Source: QHYU01 sp041493955 (lineage in GTDB: Bacteria > Acidobacteriota > Terriglobia > Acidiferrales > UBA7541). Taken from it: a stretch of 25,061 nucleotides of DNA. Made by a program: the position numbers and the translations under genes. Positions 1-9,803 of this stretch are shown in pieces. The DNA lies in contig JBGPZW010000038.1 in assembly GCA_041493955.1 (NCBI GenBank), positions 1-25,061 of the forward strand. Reading direction: 5' to 3'. Below the pieces are notes generated by a model that saw nothing but the letters and a program-made list of their open reading frames with translations, was not told the DNA's origin and did not search any database. How positions within the stretch are numbered: position 1 is the stretch's first letter; each line of letters begins with the position of its first letter.

Positions 1-19
1 GAGCACTCCGCGCACGAGC

Positions 20-655
20 ATGGCAAATCCAGAAGGCAAAGTCGTAACCGTGGGTGTCACCGGCGCCAGCGGCGCCATCCTGGCGCAGGCGGCGCTGCGG
101 CTGCTGGACGCCGACCCGCGCGTCGCCTGCGTGCACCTGGTAGTCACCGAGACCGGCTTGCGGCTGTTCGCCTACGAGCTGGGGATTGTCGCGACGGATG
201 CCAAGCAATTGCCCTCGCTGGTGACCGGCTCCCGTGTGACAAAAATCGAAGTGTTACCCAACAAAGACGTCGGCGCCGCGATCGCTTCGGGCAGCTATCC
301 GGTGGACGCCATGGTGGTGATCCCCTGCTCGATGGGCACGCTCGCGGCCATCGCCAGCGGCACGAGCGAAGATCTGCTGGCGCGCGCTGCCGACGTCGTG
401 CTGAAAGAGGGCCGCCGGCTCGTGCTGTGTATCCGCGACACGCCGTTCAACCGCATTCACTTGGAAAACATGCTCCGCGCACAGCAGGCCGGCGCGGTGA
501 TCATGCCGGCGATCCCGTCCTATTATCACCAGCCGAAGACAATCGACGACTTAGTGGAGCAATACGTCTATCGCGTGCTGGCGCAGCTTGGCCTGCCGCA
601 GGAGAAACAGTACCAGTGGCGTGGCCAGGGGAAGAGCAAGGCGCAGCAAGCCTAG
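20..655 (+). CDS. ubiX: Flavin prenyltransferase, UbiX family
   Basis: The 211-residue protein matches the UbiX/Pad1 flavoprotein family, which attaches a dimethylallyl group to FMN to make the prenylated FMN cofactor used by UbiD-type decarboxylases. Seen: the N-terminal nucleotide-binding loop GVTGASGA (residues 12-19), the family segment PCSMGTLAAIASG near residues 102-114, the RDTPFNRIHLENM stretch, and the late motif IPSYYHQPKTIDDLVEQYV. The length is normal for the family. The ATG has no clear Shine-Dalgarno; only 19 bases precede it in the window, so translational coupling to an upstream gene is possible but not visible. It is followed by a UbiA-type prenyltransferase and mqnE, so its cofactor probably serves a UbiD-like decarboxylase of the futalosine menaquinone route. 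That link is inferred from context, since no ubiD lies in the window. Family assignment is secure. Confidence 0.94.
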   Translation: MANPEGKVVTVGVTGASGAILAQAALRLLDADPRVACVHLVVTETGLRLFAYELGIVATDAKQLPSLVTGSRVTKIEVLPNKDVGAAIASGSYPVDAMVVIPCSMGTLAAIASGTSEDLLARAADVVLKEGRRLVLCIRDTPFNRIHLENMLRAQQAGAVIMPAIPSYYHQPKTIDDLVEQYVYRVLAQLGLPQEKQYQWRGQGKSKAQQA

Positions 656-683
656 CGCGGCTCGCGTCCCCTTGGTTCCTCAG

Positions 684-1565
684 ATGAGTGCCAGCAGAAT
701 CCGCACCGTGCTCGAGATGATCAAGTTCGAGCACTCCGTGTTCGCTCTGCCGTTTGCGCTGACCGGCGCGCTGCTCGCCGCGCGCTACGCCGTCGCGCCC
801 TCCGGCTGGCCGACGCCGCGTCAGGTCCTGTGGATCATCGTGGCGATGGTGGGCGCGCGCTCGGCGGCGATGACCATGAACCGCATCGCCGACCTGCACT
901 ACGACCGCCTGAACCCGCGCACGGCGTCGCGGCCGCTGGTGACCGGCCGTCTTTCGCTGCAGTTCGCGTGGGCCTTCGCACTGGTCTCTTCGGCGGTGTT
1001 GGTTATTGCAGCGTGGCAGCTCAACCCGCTGGCGTTGAAGCTCTCGCCCGTGGCGCTTGCGGTGCTCTTCCTCTATTCCTACACGAAGCGCTTCACCACG
1101 TGGTCGCACCTGGTCCTGGGTTTTTGCCTGGGGATGTCGCCCGCGGCGGCGTGGATTGCCGTTTCGGGCGCGCTCGACCCGCGCATGCTCATCCTCTGCG
1201 CGGCAGTGACGCTCTGGGTGGCGGGCTTTGACGTGCTCTACGCCTGCCAGGACATCGAGTTCGACAAGCAAGTAGGCTTGTACTCCATCCCCAAACGCTT
1301 CGGCGTCGCCGGGGCGCTGGGTATCGCCCGCACGATGCACGCGATGATGGTCGCGCTGCTGGGTTGGCTGGCCTGGAGTTTTCATCTGCCCTGGCCGGCC
1401 TGGGCAGGGATCGCTGTGGTCGCGCTGCTGCTGGCTTACGAGCACTCGCTGGTGAAGCCCAATGACCTGTCGCGAATCAATGCTGCCTTTTTCACCGTGA
1501 ACGGCTATATTAGCTTCTTGTTTCTCCTTTTCTGGGGTGCGGCCGTGGCGCTGTCGCACCCCTGA
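684..1565 (+). CDS. mqnP: UbiA-family polyprenyltransferase (MqnP-like, menaquinone biosynthesis)
   Basis: This 293-residue integral membrane protein belongs to the UbiA family, which transfers a polyprenyl chain from its diphosphate to an aromatic ring. The two Asp-rich Mg-diphosphate sites are visible: NRIADLHYD with N66, D70 and D74, and DIEFD with D190 and D194. Between and after them lie about eight hydrophobic segments. The start at 684 is chosen because the family motif IKFEHSVFALPFAL follows directly. A longer in-frame reading back to 588 overlaps ubiX and adds basic, low-quality sequence. The gene begins 28 bases after the ubiX stop and ends 25 bases before mqnE, consistent with one operon. 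Its neighbour mqnE argues for the menaquinone (MqnP) role rather than 4-hydroxybenzoate prenylation for ubiquinone; this part is inference. Confidence 0.9.
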   Translation: MSASRIRTVLEMIKFEHSVFALPFALTGALLAARYAVAPSGWPTPRQVLWIIVAMVGARSAAMTMNRIADLHYDRLNPRTASRPLVTGRLSLQFAWAFALVSSAVLVIAAWQLNPLALKLSPVALAVLFLYSYTKRFTTWSHLVLGFCLGMSPAAAWIAVSGALDPRMLILCAAVTLWVAGFDVLYACQDIEFDKQVGLYSIPKRFGVAGALGIARTMHAMMVALLGWLAWSFHLPWPAWAGIAVVALLLAYEHSLVKPNDLSRINAAFFTVNGYISFLFLLFWGAAVALSHP

Positions 1566-1590
1566 GAGCGTTTGGGAACCGGAAAACTCG

Positions 1591-2739
<1,149 letters not shown>

Positions 2740-2770
2740 GCCAACGCCCGCGTTTGCCGGGGAAAATCAG

Positions 2771-2798
2771 TTGACCGTGCGGCCACGGAGAGTAGACT
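2771..2798 (+). promoter_or_regulatory. Candidate sigma70-type promoter for the secreted duplicated-domain gene
   Basis: A TTGACC hexamer at 2771-2776 is followed after 16 bases by TAGACT at 2793-2798, a reasonable -35/-10 pair. It lies 132 bases upstream of the ATG at 2931 and just after the mqnE stop, so it would give the next gene its own transcription start. Seen in sequence only. Confidence 0.4.
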
Positions 2799-2930
2799 CT
2801 GCCCCGTCCTTCAATTCATGCGCAGACGCCGGATTTCTATCTTTTGACCGCAGCGGTGCCAGTGGAGAACTTTATGTCGGGCGGCCCCGCAATCATTCAA
2901 TCTGGAAATGCCCTCCGGAGGTGGGCAGCG

Positions 2931-3866
2931 ATGAAGAGAACTCTCTTTCTGATGTGCGCGCTGTGTCTGGCACTGGCCGGCGCGGCGCAGACCTTGGCGC
3001 AGACGCCGGCTCCCGGCGGCCCGCCCAAGGTCCTGACAATATTTCGCGAAGAAGTGAAGGTCGGAAAAGGCGCTGTGCATGAGAAATTCGAGACCAATTT
3101 CGTGAAGGCCTCGGCGAAGGCGAAGTGGCCCACGCACTACCTGGCCCTGACCTCACTGTCCGGATCGAGCGAAGCCTGGTTCATCACCCCATACGATTCG
3201 TTTGCCGCCTGGGAGAAGGATCAAAAGGCCACGGAGAAGAACGCTGGCTTCCTCTCCGAACTCGAAAAGCTCGGCGAGCAGGATGCCGCATTCCTCAACA
3301 ATGGGCGGTCCATCCTTGCCATTTATCGCGAGGACCTGAGCTACCACGCCGACACCATGGGCGTGCCCAAGGCGCACTACATGGAAGTCGAGACGGTGCG
3401 CGTGCGCCTGGGCCATGGCCCGGAGCTCGTGGAGATGGAGAAGCTCGGCATGGCCGCGCACGACAAAGCCAACACGGGCGAGCACTGGGCTTGCTACCAG
3501 GTGGTCGAGGGCGCCCCGGCCGGCACCTACCTCTTCTTTTCGGCCATGAAGTCACTCTCGGAAGCCGACGTGGACAACAGCAAGGCCGTCAACGAGGCGC
3601 TGGGCGAGGAAAACGCGAAGAAGCGCCGGAAGTTCGCCGCGGAAGGAATCCAGTTTGTCGAGTCGAACCTGTTCTCCCTCAGCCCGAAGATGAGCTACGT
3701 CTCAAAGGAATGGGCTGCGAACGACCCGGACTTCTGGAGGCCAAAGCCCAAGGCGGCGGAGAAAGCCCCGGCCGCAGCGAAAAAGGAAGGCGCCGCAAAG
3801 GAAGCAGCGAAGCCAGCGCCGCCGGCAAAGAAGGCTGAAGGCAAAGCGCCGCCAAAGAAGTATTAG
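2931..3866 (+). CDS. Secreted protein with two related alpha-beta-barrel-like halves and an Ala/Lys/Pro tail
   Basis: I cannot name a characterised family for this 311-residue protein. It opens with a clear signal peptide (MKRTLFLMCALCLALAG, then an Ala-rich cleavage region near residue 24). Two similar blocks follow: one begins at VLTIFREEVKVGKGAVHEKFE (about residue 34) and the other at ILAIYREDLSY (about residue 125). Each continues into a pattern resembling a ferredoxin-like, dimeric alpha-beta barrel domain (NIPSNAP/antibiotic-monooxygenase type). This points to internal duplication; the fold is my inference. The last 40 residues are an Ala, Lys and Pro repeat-like tail ending in KKY, with a strong positive charge, possibly for contact with the envelope. 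The start at 2931 has a strong GGAGGT at 2917-2922. Function is unknown. Confidence 0.8.
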   Translation: MKRTLFLMCALCLALAGAAQTLAQTPAPGGPPKVLTIFREEVKVGKGAVHEKFETNFVKASAKAKWPTHYLALTSLSGSSEAWFITPYDSFAAWEKDQKATEKNAGFLSELEKLGEQDAAFLNNGRSILAIYREDLSYHADTMGVPKAHYMEVETVRVRLGHGPELVEMEKLGMAAHDKANTGEHWACYQVVEGAPAGTYLFFSAMKSLSEADVDNSKAVNEALGEENAKKRRKFAAEGIQFVESNLFSLSPKMSYVSKEWAANDPDFWRPKPKAAEKAPAAAKKEGAAKEAAKPAPPAKKAEGKAPPKKY

Positions 3867-4052
3867 CCTGGCGGCTTCGTCACAAACCCTGCACGCAAAA
3901 GGACGCGGTGCGGAAGTTTCCGGGCCGCGCTCGTGCTGTTAGAATTCCTCGTCCGGCGGGAGCGCGGGTGGCGCCGTGGCGGGCGGCATAGGTCTGCGCT
4001 CGAAGAAGCGAGTTCCCGGCCGTGGCCCGCGTCGGATTACTTGCCGAATTGT

Positions 4053-5114
4053 TCAGTTCGCCGCCTGCAACACATACCTGAGGACTTTGACCGCCACGGC
4101 GTTCGGCCCGTGGTCTGCCGGGGTGATGTAGTGGTGGTGGATGCCGGGGCCGGGGTTCACTTCCAGCATCACGCCGCCGCTCTGTTTGAGGGGAACGCAG
4201 GGATCGTTGGTCACGATGTCCACCCCGGCGATCTCGTTTTCCATCGCGGCGAGCAGCGGGCGGATCTCCTCGATCATGGCCGTGGAAATCAGGTGGGAGA
4301 TGGTTTCGTTGTACACGGTGCGCAACTCGCGGCTGGTGTTTTCCCCGGCCGGCAGCGAGCGCACCAGGATCTCGCGGCCGGCCTCGAGAACTGTCTCGCG
4401 CGTCAGGCCCTGCCCCTGGAGCGTCATTTCGGTGGTGAGGTCGAACGGAACCTGCCCCCGGCTTTGCTGTGCGAGGAGCTGCGCAATCGTTGAGCGCCCG
4501 TCCCCGGTCACCCGAACTCCCCGGCGCCGCACAGCGTGGATCAGTTCCCCGCCCAGCCACAGCAGCCGGCAGGTCTCCCCGAAGATCATCCGTTCGATCA
4601 GGAGCTCCTCGGCAAACAGGGACGCGGTGACCGCGGCATTTTCCAGTTGCTGCGGCGTCGAGATGTGTGTGCTGAGGCCCACGCCGGAGCTGGTCCCGCT
4701 GGTTGGCTTGACCACGTACACTCCGGGGTTCTGCCGCAGGAATTCCTTCGCGTGGTCCAGCGCTTCCAGCCGGAAAACCAGATGCTGCGGCACCGGCACA
4801 CCCAGTCGAGTGGCCCACTGGTAGCAGAGAATCTTGTCACTCGCGATCCGGTTCACCACCGGGTCGCCGAGCTGCACCATCCACAACTTGATTCGGGTGT
4901 GGCGGCCATTGAGGCGCACCTCCCAGAGGGAATCCGTGAGGGAGAAGAACTCTGCTCCCAGGATGCGCGCGCCTTCTTCCCAGTAGCCGCGATACTCTTC
5001 CACTCTCTCCTTGGCGTACACGGTTTTGTTCCGGCCCAGAAAACGCCGCACAGAGCGAAGGATGTAGAAGAGAAAGCGCTTGAACTCTAGGCGGGTTTCG
5101 AGCCGCTTTCCCAT
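4053..5114 (-). CDS. ATP-grasp protein related to the cyanophycin synthetase ATP-grasp module
   Basis: This 353-residue protein has an ATP-grasp fold. Seen: the nucleotide-binding segment VYVVKPTSGTSSGVG with K136, the hinge acidic pair E169-E170, a GDGRSTIAQLL stretch (204-214) much like the cyanophycin synthetase 'GDG-STI' segment, and the late metal-binding segment MLEVNPGPGIHHHYI with E318 and N320. ATP-grasp enzymes of this group couple ATP to the joining of a carboxylate and an amine, often in peptide-like products. The protein is much shorter than full cyanophycin synthetase and lacks its Mur-ligase half, so it is a stand-alone ligase of unknown substrate. The ATG at 5114 is preceded by a GGGAGG element; upstream in-frame codons look non-coding. 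It lies 183 bases after chrA on the same strand, so a shared transcript is uncertain. Confidence 0.82.
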   Translation of the reverse strand: MGKRLETRLEFKRFLFYILRSVRRFLGRNKTVYAKERVEEYRGYWEEGARILGAEFFSLTDSLWEVRLNGRHTRIKLWMVQLGDPVVNRIASDKILCYQWATRLGVPVPQHLVFRLEALDHAKEFLRQNPGVYVVKPTSGTSSGVGLSTHISTPQQLENAAVTASLFAEELLIERMIFGETCRLLWLGGELIHAVRRRGVRVTGDGRSTIAQLLAQQSRGQVPFDLTTEMTLQGQGLTRETVLEAGREILVRSLPAGENTSRELRTVYNETISHLISTAMIEEIRPLLAAMENEIAGVDIVTNDPCVPLKQSGGVMLEVNPGPGIHHHYITPADHGPNAVAVKVLRYVLQAAN

Positions 5115-5297
5115 GGAAGCTTCCTCCCGAACCGTACCGTGCGTGCGCTCTGTATTCTCCCCGGTGTCGCTCCAGCCGGGAATAGCCGGGCCAGCCGCCT
5201 GTGCGAAACAAACAATTGCCCGCGCGCCCTCCAGCTCCTGTCGCAACCGCACACAGGACGCTACGGGCCCTGGTCGCTCACGCCCGGCAGATCGTCC

Positions 5298-6470
5298 TCA
5301 GTGCCGCCCCAGCGCGGCAGCGGCTAGGCCCGCGAGCGCGCCACCCAGCACCAGCCACGCGGAATTGACGCGGTAGCGCAAGAGCAGCGCGCCGCTGGCG
5401 GCGGCGATGATGATCGTGGTGACGTCCACCAGCGCGGCCCGGCCGAGCTGCCAGCTCACCAAGGCCATCAGCGCGACTGCGGCCGCGTTCACGCCGTCGA
5501 GAAAAGCCGCCGCGACGCGCGACTCGCGCAGCCGGGGCACCAGCCGCCCGCTGGCCGCCACCAGAACAAACCCCGGCAGGAAAATGCCAATCGTTCCGAG
5601 CAGCGCTCCCCAGGGTCCCGCGAGCAGGTAGCCAATAAATGTCGCCGCGGTCGAAAGAGGTCCGGGCGTCACCTGGCTGACGGCAACGGCGTCGAGCAAC
5701 TGCGCCTCGGTCAGCCAGTGCCAGCGCGCCACCAGGTCCGCGCGCAGAAACGCCAGTAGCAGGTAGCCGCTCCCGAACAGCACCGCGCCAACCTTCAGGA
5801 AATAGAAGAACAGTTTCCAGATGCCGATTGCAGCCGCCCCCGCCGTGGCCGCGGGCAACGCCAATGCGCCGGAAAATATTGCCGCCAGCCGCGCGGGTGG
5901 ATTCTTCCCGGATAGGAGCACGCGGCCTGCTGCAACGACCACTCCGGCCGTAAACAGCACGAGCAGCGGATTGGCGCCAAGCGCTCCCGCCGCCACGGCG
6001 GCTGCGCCAATCACGGCAAGAAATTTTGTTTTCACCGCCGTGCGTCCCAGCCCCCAGAGCGCCTGCACCACCACGGCGATAATCACGGGTTTCGTGCCGT
6101 AAAGGACTCCGACGGCCTGCGGAAGCATGCCCCAGCGCACATAGACCCACGCCAGCGCGGCGACCAGCACCGCCGCCGGCAGGATGAAGGACACTCCTGC
6201 CACCAGCAGGCCAGCCCAGCCGCACCGCAGCAGGCCGATGTAGAGCGCGATTTCCGTCGAGTTCGGCCCGGGCAGCAGGTTGACCGCGCCCAGCAGGTCG
6301 AGGAATTTTTCGCGCGCGAGCCAGCCCCGCCGCCGCACCAACTCGTCTTCCATCAGGGCGATGTGCCCAGCCGGCCCGCCAAACGCGATCGTCCCGAGAC
6401 GCAGGAAAACCCTGGCGAGTTCAGCCAGCGAGGGCGCCGAGTCTGCACGCGCCGCGGGCCGCTCCCTCAT
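5298..6470 (-). CDS. chrA: Chromate transporter family protein (two-domain ChrA)
   Basis: This 390-residue membrane protein is a long-chain CHR family member, the family of ChrA, which exports chromate by ion-coupled transport. The two homologous halves are visible. The first has FGGPAGH at residues 30-36 and LPGPNSTEIA at 66-75. The second has FGSGY at 232-236 and VTPGP at 267-271. About ten to twelve hydrophobic segments follow the expected pattern, and the length is normal. The ATG at 6470 lies in an ATGA overlap with the stop of the upstream glycosyltransferase gene, so the two are probably translationally coupled. Same-frame sequence upstream of 6470 is a shadow of that gene. Actual chromate transport is not proven; many acidobacterial members have unknown substrates. 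Confidence 0.9.
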   Translation of the reverse strand: MRERPAARADSAPSLAELARVFLRLGTIAFGGPAGHIALMEDELVRRRGWLAREKFLDLLGAVNLLPGPNSTEIALYIGLLRCGWAGLLVAGVSFILPAAVLVAALAWVYVRWGMLPQAVGVLYGTKPVIIAVVVQALWGLGRTAVKTKFLAVIGAAAVAAGALGANPLLVLFTAGVVVAAGRVLLSGKNPPARLAAIFSGALALPAATAGAAAIGIWKLFFYFLKVGAVLFGSGYLLLAFLRADLVARWHWLTEAQLLDAVAVSQVTPGPLSTAATFIGYLLAGPWGALLGTIGIFLPGFVLVAASGRLVPRLRESRVAAAFLDGVNAAAVALMALVSWQLGRAALVDVTTIIIAAASGALLLRYRVNSAWLVLGGALAGLAAAALGRH

Positions 6471-7780
6471 GGCGTCTCCGCGCCAAACGGTTTTCGGTCG
6501 CGCCACGCTTGCCAGAGCAGCAGGGCGTAGAACGGGCCGTACGTGAGCCACTGCATAAGCGGATCGAAGTGCCAGCGGCCGTCGGCCTGGTAGTCGATCA
6601 GCACGTTGTAGGAGAGAAACTGCAGCACGGTCAGCAGCAGCCACGCCGGGTTCGGGAAGAAGCACAGCAGCGGCACGATCCAGGTGAAGTACCACGAATA
6701 GCCGTTGGGCGCGAGCATCAGGATAGCGCCGAACAACAGATAAGCCGCGCGGATTGGGTCGGTCCGCCGCGCCGCCATCCACACCGCCATCCCCGCCACG
6801 ATGCCGACGCCCAGCCCCGCCGCCAGCTCGCGCGAGCCGCTGAACCACGCGATCACCGAGAAGAGGCTGGCGTGGTAGTTCTGCCAGCGCGACTCGTAGT
6901 AGTTGAATGTCTCGCGCACATAGGGCCACGCCGAACGGTACGGCCAGGCGCACGCCGCCGCCAGCGCCGCCGCCCACAGGGCATTGCGCCAGCCGCCGCG
7001 CCGCAGCCACAGCGGGAACAGCACTGCCGGGAACGCTTTGGCGAGCGCCGCGGCGGTGAGCAGCAGCGTTGACACCGCCTGGTACCGCCGTATAATCAGC
7101 AGGGCGGCGACGACGAGAACCAGAGCGAGCGCGTCGTTGTGCGCGCTCCCGGCAAACTCGACGATCACCAGCGGGTTCCACGCATAGATGGCTAGATGGA
7201 ACGCAGTTCCGCCGCTGGAGCGCATCCATCCGGCCAGCATGGCCACCACCAGCAGGTCGGCCAGCAGGAACGGCAGCTTGAAGCCCACCGGCCCGGGCAG
7301 CACGCGCCACGTCAAGCGATAGACCAGTTCGGAAACTGGCGGATAGATGGTCCGGATTTCGTGGCCGGGCATTGCCGCCCAGTGGCTGGGCCCCAGCGAG
7401 TCGCGCAGCGGCGCGAGGCGCGGGTCGGCCGGCGGCACCGCGTAGGGATTCCAGCCCGCCTGCTGGACGGCGCCTTCCCAGCGGTAACGGTGGATATCGT
7501 CGGAAAGCGTCGGTTCGAGCGGCGCAAGCGTCAGGCGGAAGAGCAGCGCGCCGGCCAGTACCAGCCAAGACGCGGCGCGGCGCTCGGGCGAATGCTCGAG
7601 CGCGTAGAGCGCGACGAAGTAAACGACTCCGGCGGCGAGGCCCAGCGCGATCGTTTCGATCACGTGGACTTTCAGGTCGCCCAGCCGCCGCAGGGCCGCG
7701 AAAATGGCTTCGAGCGCGGCAAGTCCGGCCAGCGCCGCGGCCGCCTGAGGCCGCGCGAGCGAGCGTAGTCGAGCTAGCAT
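6467..7780 (-). CDS. Multi-pass membrane glycosyltransferase of GT-C type (GT87/DUF2029-like)
   Basis: The 437-residue protein has about eleven hydrophobic segments. Its first large outside loop contains SDDIHRYRWEGAVQQAGWNPY-like sequence with D94 and D95. That is the usual place for the catalytic acidic residues in GT-C enzymes that use polyprenyl-phosphate sugars, such as the alpha-mannosyltransferases of family GT87. A further segment, YAWNPLVIVEFAGSAHNDAL, is also typical of these proteins. It would act in the cytoplasmic membrane on a lipid-linked sugar and build an envelope glycan; the acceptor is unknown. The ATG at 7780 lacks a good Shine-Dalgarno. The gene is divergent from the family 2 glycosyltransferase starting about 65 bases away, and the two may belong to the same glycan pathway, which is inference from proximity. 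Confidence 0.83.
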   Translation of the reverse strand: MLARLRSLARPQAAAALAGLAALEAIFAALRRLGDLKVHVIETIALGLAAGVVYFVALYALEHSPERRAASWLVLAGALLFRLTLAPLEPTLSDDIHRYRWEGAVQQAGWNPYAVPPADPRLAPLRDSLGPSHWAAMPGHEIRTIYPPVSELVYRLTWRVLPGPVGFKLPFLLADLLVVAMLAGWMRSSGGTAFHLAIYAWNPLVIVEFAGSAHNDALALVLVVAALLIIRRYQAVSTLLLTAAALAKAFPAVLFPLWLRRGGWRNALWAAALAAACAWPYRSAWPYVRETFNYYESRWQNYHASLFSVIAWFSGSRELAAGLGVGIVAGMAVWMAARRTDPIRAAYLLFGAILMLAPNGYSWYFTWIVPLLCFFPNPAWLLLTVLQFLSYNVLIDYQADGRWHFDPLMQWLTYGPFYALLLWQAWRDRKPFGAETP

Positions 7781-7844
7781 AGCGGCGGCAGTGGACTCAG
7801 CATGGGGAGGGAAGTGCGGTTTGTGGCACGCGCATAGCTTCGCG

Positions 7845-9449
7845 ATGATGCTCTGGGTCGCGCAGAACCCGCTCTCGAACTATTGGAAACGACTGACCGA
7901 CCGGACCTTCACCGGCCTTTATCACGCGAATTCGTTCGACATTGCCGTGATGATCCCGTACTTCCTGGTTCTGGTCGTGCTCGCCGCGTACGGCTTGCAC
8001 CGCTATTGGCTGGTTTATACCTACTTCAAGTACCGCCAAAACGTTCCCGGCCCGCCGCCCGAGCTCGCGAGCTGGCCCAAGGTTACCATACAGCTTCCCA
8101 TCTATAACGAGCGCTACGTCATCGAGCGGCTCGTGGAAGCCGTCGCGCGCTTCGACTATCCACCCGAGCTGCTCGACATCCAGGTGCTCGACGATTCGAC
8201 CGACGAAACTTGCGCGGTCGCCCGCGCCTGCGTCGAGCGCTACCAGGCGCTTGGCCTGCCCATCCATTATCTCCACCGCAGCAACCGCGAAGGTTTCAAG
8301 GCCGGCGCGCTCGGCGAGGGCCTGAAGACCGCCACCGGCGAGTTCGTCGCCATCTTCGACGCCGATTTCATCCCCTCCCCGGACTTCCTCCGCCGCACGC
8401 TGCCGTATTTCGCCGACCCCGGCGTGGCCATGGCGCAGGCGCGCTGGACTTATCTGAACCGCGACTACTCCCTGCTCACCGAGGTCGAAGCCATCCTGCT
8501 CGACGGCCACTTCGTCATCGAACACGGCGCGCGCTCCCGCAGCCACAGCTTCTTCAACTTCAACGGCACTGCCGGCGTCTGGCGCCGCGCGGCCATCGAA
8601 GACGCTGGCGGCTGGCAGCACGATACGCTCACCGAAGATACGGACCTCTCCTACCGCGCGCAGCTTCGCGGCTGGCGCTTCCTCTACTTGCCCGAAATCG
8701 AGTGCCCCTCGGAGCTGCCCGTGGAGATGAACGCCTTCAAGGCGCAGCAGGCGCGCTGGGCCAAGGGCCTGATGCAGACGGCCAAGAAAATTCTCCCGCG
8801 CGTCCTCCGGGCGAAGCTGCCCGCGCACGTCAAGGCCGAAGCTTTCTTCCATCTCACCGCCAACATCAGCTACCCGCTCATGGTGCTGCTCTCGACCATG
8901 CTCCTGCCGGCCATGATCGTGCGCTTCTATCAGGGCTGGTTCCAGATGCTGGTCATCGACCTGCCGCTCTTCCTGGCCTCCACGTGCTCGATTTCGAGTT
9001 TCTATCTGACCGCGCAGCGCGCCATCCATCCCAAGACCTGGACGCGCACGTTCCTCTACCTGCCGTTTGTCATGGCCGCGGGCATCGGGATCTCCGTGCG
9101 CAACGCCAAGGCCGTGCTCGAAGCCATCTTCGGCGTGCAGTCGGAGTTTGCGCGCACGGCGAAGTACCGCATCGAGGGCAGCCGCGATACCTGGATCAAG
9201 AAGAGCTACCGCAACCGCGCCGGCTGGATGCCCTTCGCCGAAGTCGCGCTCGGCCTCTACTTCGCCGCCACCGTCGTGTATGCCATCCAGAACGAGAACT
9301 ACGCCACCGTGCCCTTCCTGCTTCTGTTTGTTTGGGGCTACCTCTACACCGGCCTGATGTCGCTCGGACAAGCCTACCTTGAGCGCCTGCGCTTCGGTGT
9401 CCGGGCCCCCGAGGAGCGCACCGCCGCCGCCGGCGCGCCCGGCTTCTAA
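7845..9449 (+). CDS. Membrane family 2 glycosyltransferase, cellulose/mannan synthase-like
   Basis: The protein (534 residues from 7845) has the full set of processive GT2 motifs: DDS at D116-D117, DAD at D172-D174, TED at T263-D265 and QQARW (the Q-x-x-R-W product-binding motif) at Q301-W305. One hydrophobic segment precedes the catalytic domain near residues 30-50, and four or more follow from about residue 340. This layout matches beta-glucan or mannan synthases (CslA-like) that extend a polysaccharide from a nucleotide sugar and move it across the membrane. The start is uncertain. Options are the GTG at 7791, a TTG at 7821 that follows GGAGG at 7806-7810, and the tandem ATGs at 7845/7848 preceding LWVAQNPLSNYWKR. 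I chose 7845 because the divergent gene starts at 7780. No PilZ domain is present. Confidence 0.88.
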   Translation: MMLWVAQNPLSNYWKRLTDRTFTGLYHANSFDIAVMIPYFLVLVVLAAYGLHRYWLVYTYFKYRQNVPGPPPELASWPKVTIQLPIYNERYVIERLVEAVARFDYPPELLDIQVLDDSTDETCAVARACVERYQALGLPIHYLHRSNREGFKAGALGEGLKTATGEFVAIFDADFIPSPDFLRRTLPYFADPGVAMAQARWTYLNRDYSLLTEVEAILLDGHFVIEHGARSRSHSFFNFNGTAGVWRRAAIEDAGGWQHDTLTEDTDLSYRAQLRGWRFLYLPEIECPSELPVEMNAFKAQQARWAKGLMQTAKKILPRVLRAKLPAHVKAEAFFHLTANISYPLMVLLSTMLLPAMIVRFYQGWFQMLVIDLPLFLASTCSISSFYLTAQRAIHPKTWTRTFLYLPFVMAAGIGISVRNAKAVLEAIFGVQSEFARTAKYRIEGSRDTWIKKSYRNRAGWMPFAEVALGLYFAATVVYAIQNENYATVPFLLLFVWGYLYTGLMSLGQAYLERLRFGVRAPEERTAAAGAPGF

Positions 9450-9455
9450 TCCCCC

Positions 9456-9803
9456 ATGGCGCCGGAGCAAAAAGCAGCGCCACCCGGAATGCCCGTTGCC
9501 GAGGCGTTTGCCCTGGCGGCCTTCGTCGAGTATCAGCCCGGCTCGGTGGTCAGCCGGACGCTGGCGAAGAAGCCCACCGGCACGGTCACGCTGTTCGCTT
9601 TCGATGAAGGCCAGGGCCTGAGCGAACACACCGCGCCGTTTGATGCCCTGGTGCAGGTGCTCGACGGCGAAGCCGACATCACCATCTCCGGCAAAACCCT
9701 CCGCGCCAAGCAAGGCGAAATGGTCCTCATGCCCGCCAACCAGCCGCACGCCCTGCTCGCCGTCCGCCGCTTCAAGATGCTCCTCACCATGATTCGCTCC
9801 TGA
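9456..9803 (+). CDS. Small cupin-domain protein
   Basis: A single cupin barrel of 115 residues. The first cupin motif is represented by GLSEHTAPFDALVQVLDGE and the second by MPANQPHALLAV. Only one His remains in the first motif (the usual H-x-H has become H-x-A) and the Glu ligand position is not obvious, so metal binding is uncertain. This pattern is common in short stand-alone bacterial cupins of unknown substrate. The ATG is 6 bases after the glycosyltransferase stop, so the two are very likely co-transcribed. No enzymatic role can be assigned; sugar binding or a regulatory role is possible but unsupported. The family call is secure. Confidence 0.85.
   Translation: MAPEQKAAPPGMPVAEAFALAAFVEYQPGSVVSRTLAKKPTGTVTLFAFDEGQGLSEHTAPFDALVQVLDGEADITISGKTLRAKQGEMVLMPANQPHALLAVRRFKMLLTMIRS

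Noticed and set aside
6471..7568. N-terminal extension of the chromate transporter reading upstream to 7568
   Set aside because: It overlaps the glycosyltransferase gene entirely, is Arg/Ala-rich and lacks membrane segments. ChrA starts at the ATGA overlap at 6470.
7797..9749. 650-codon minus-strand open frame opposite the family 2 glycosyltransferase
   Set aside because: The plus-strand frame contains all catalytic motifs in order. The reverse frame has no recognisable domain and is a GC-driven shadow.
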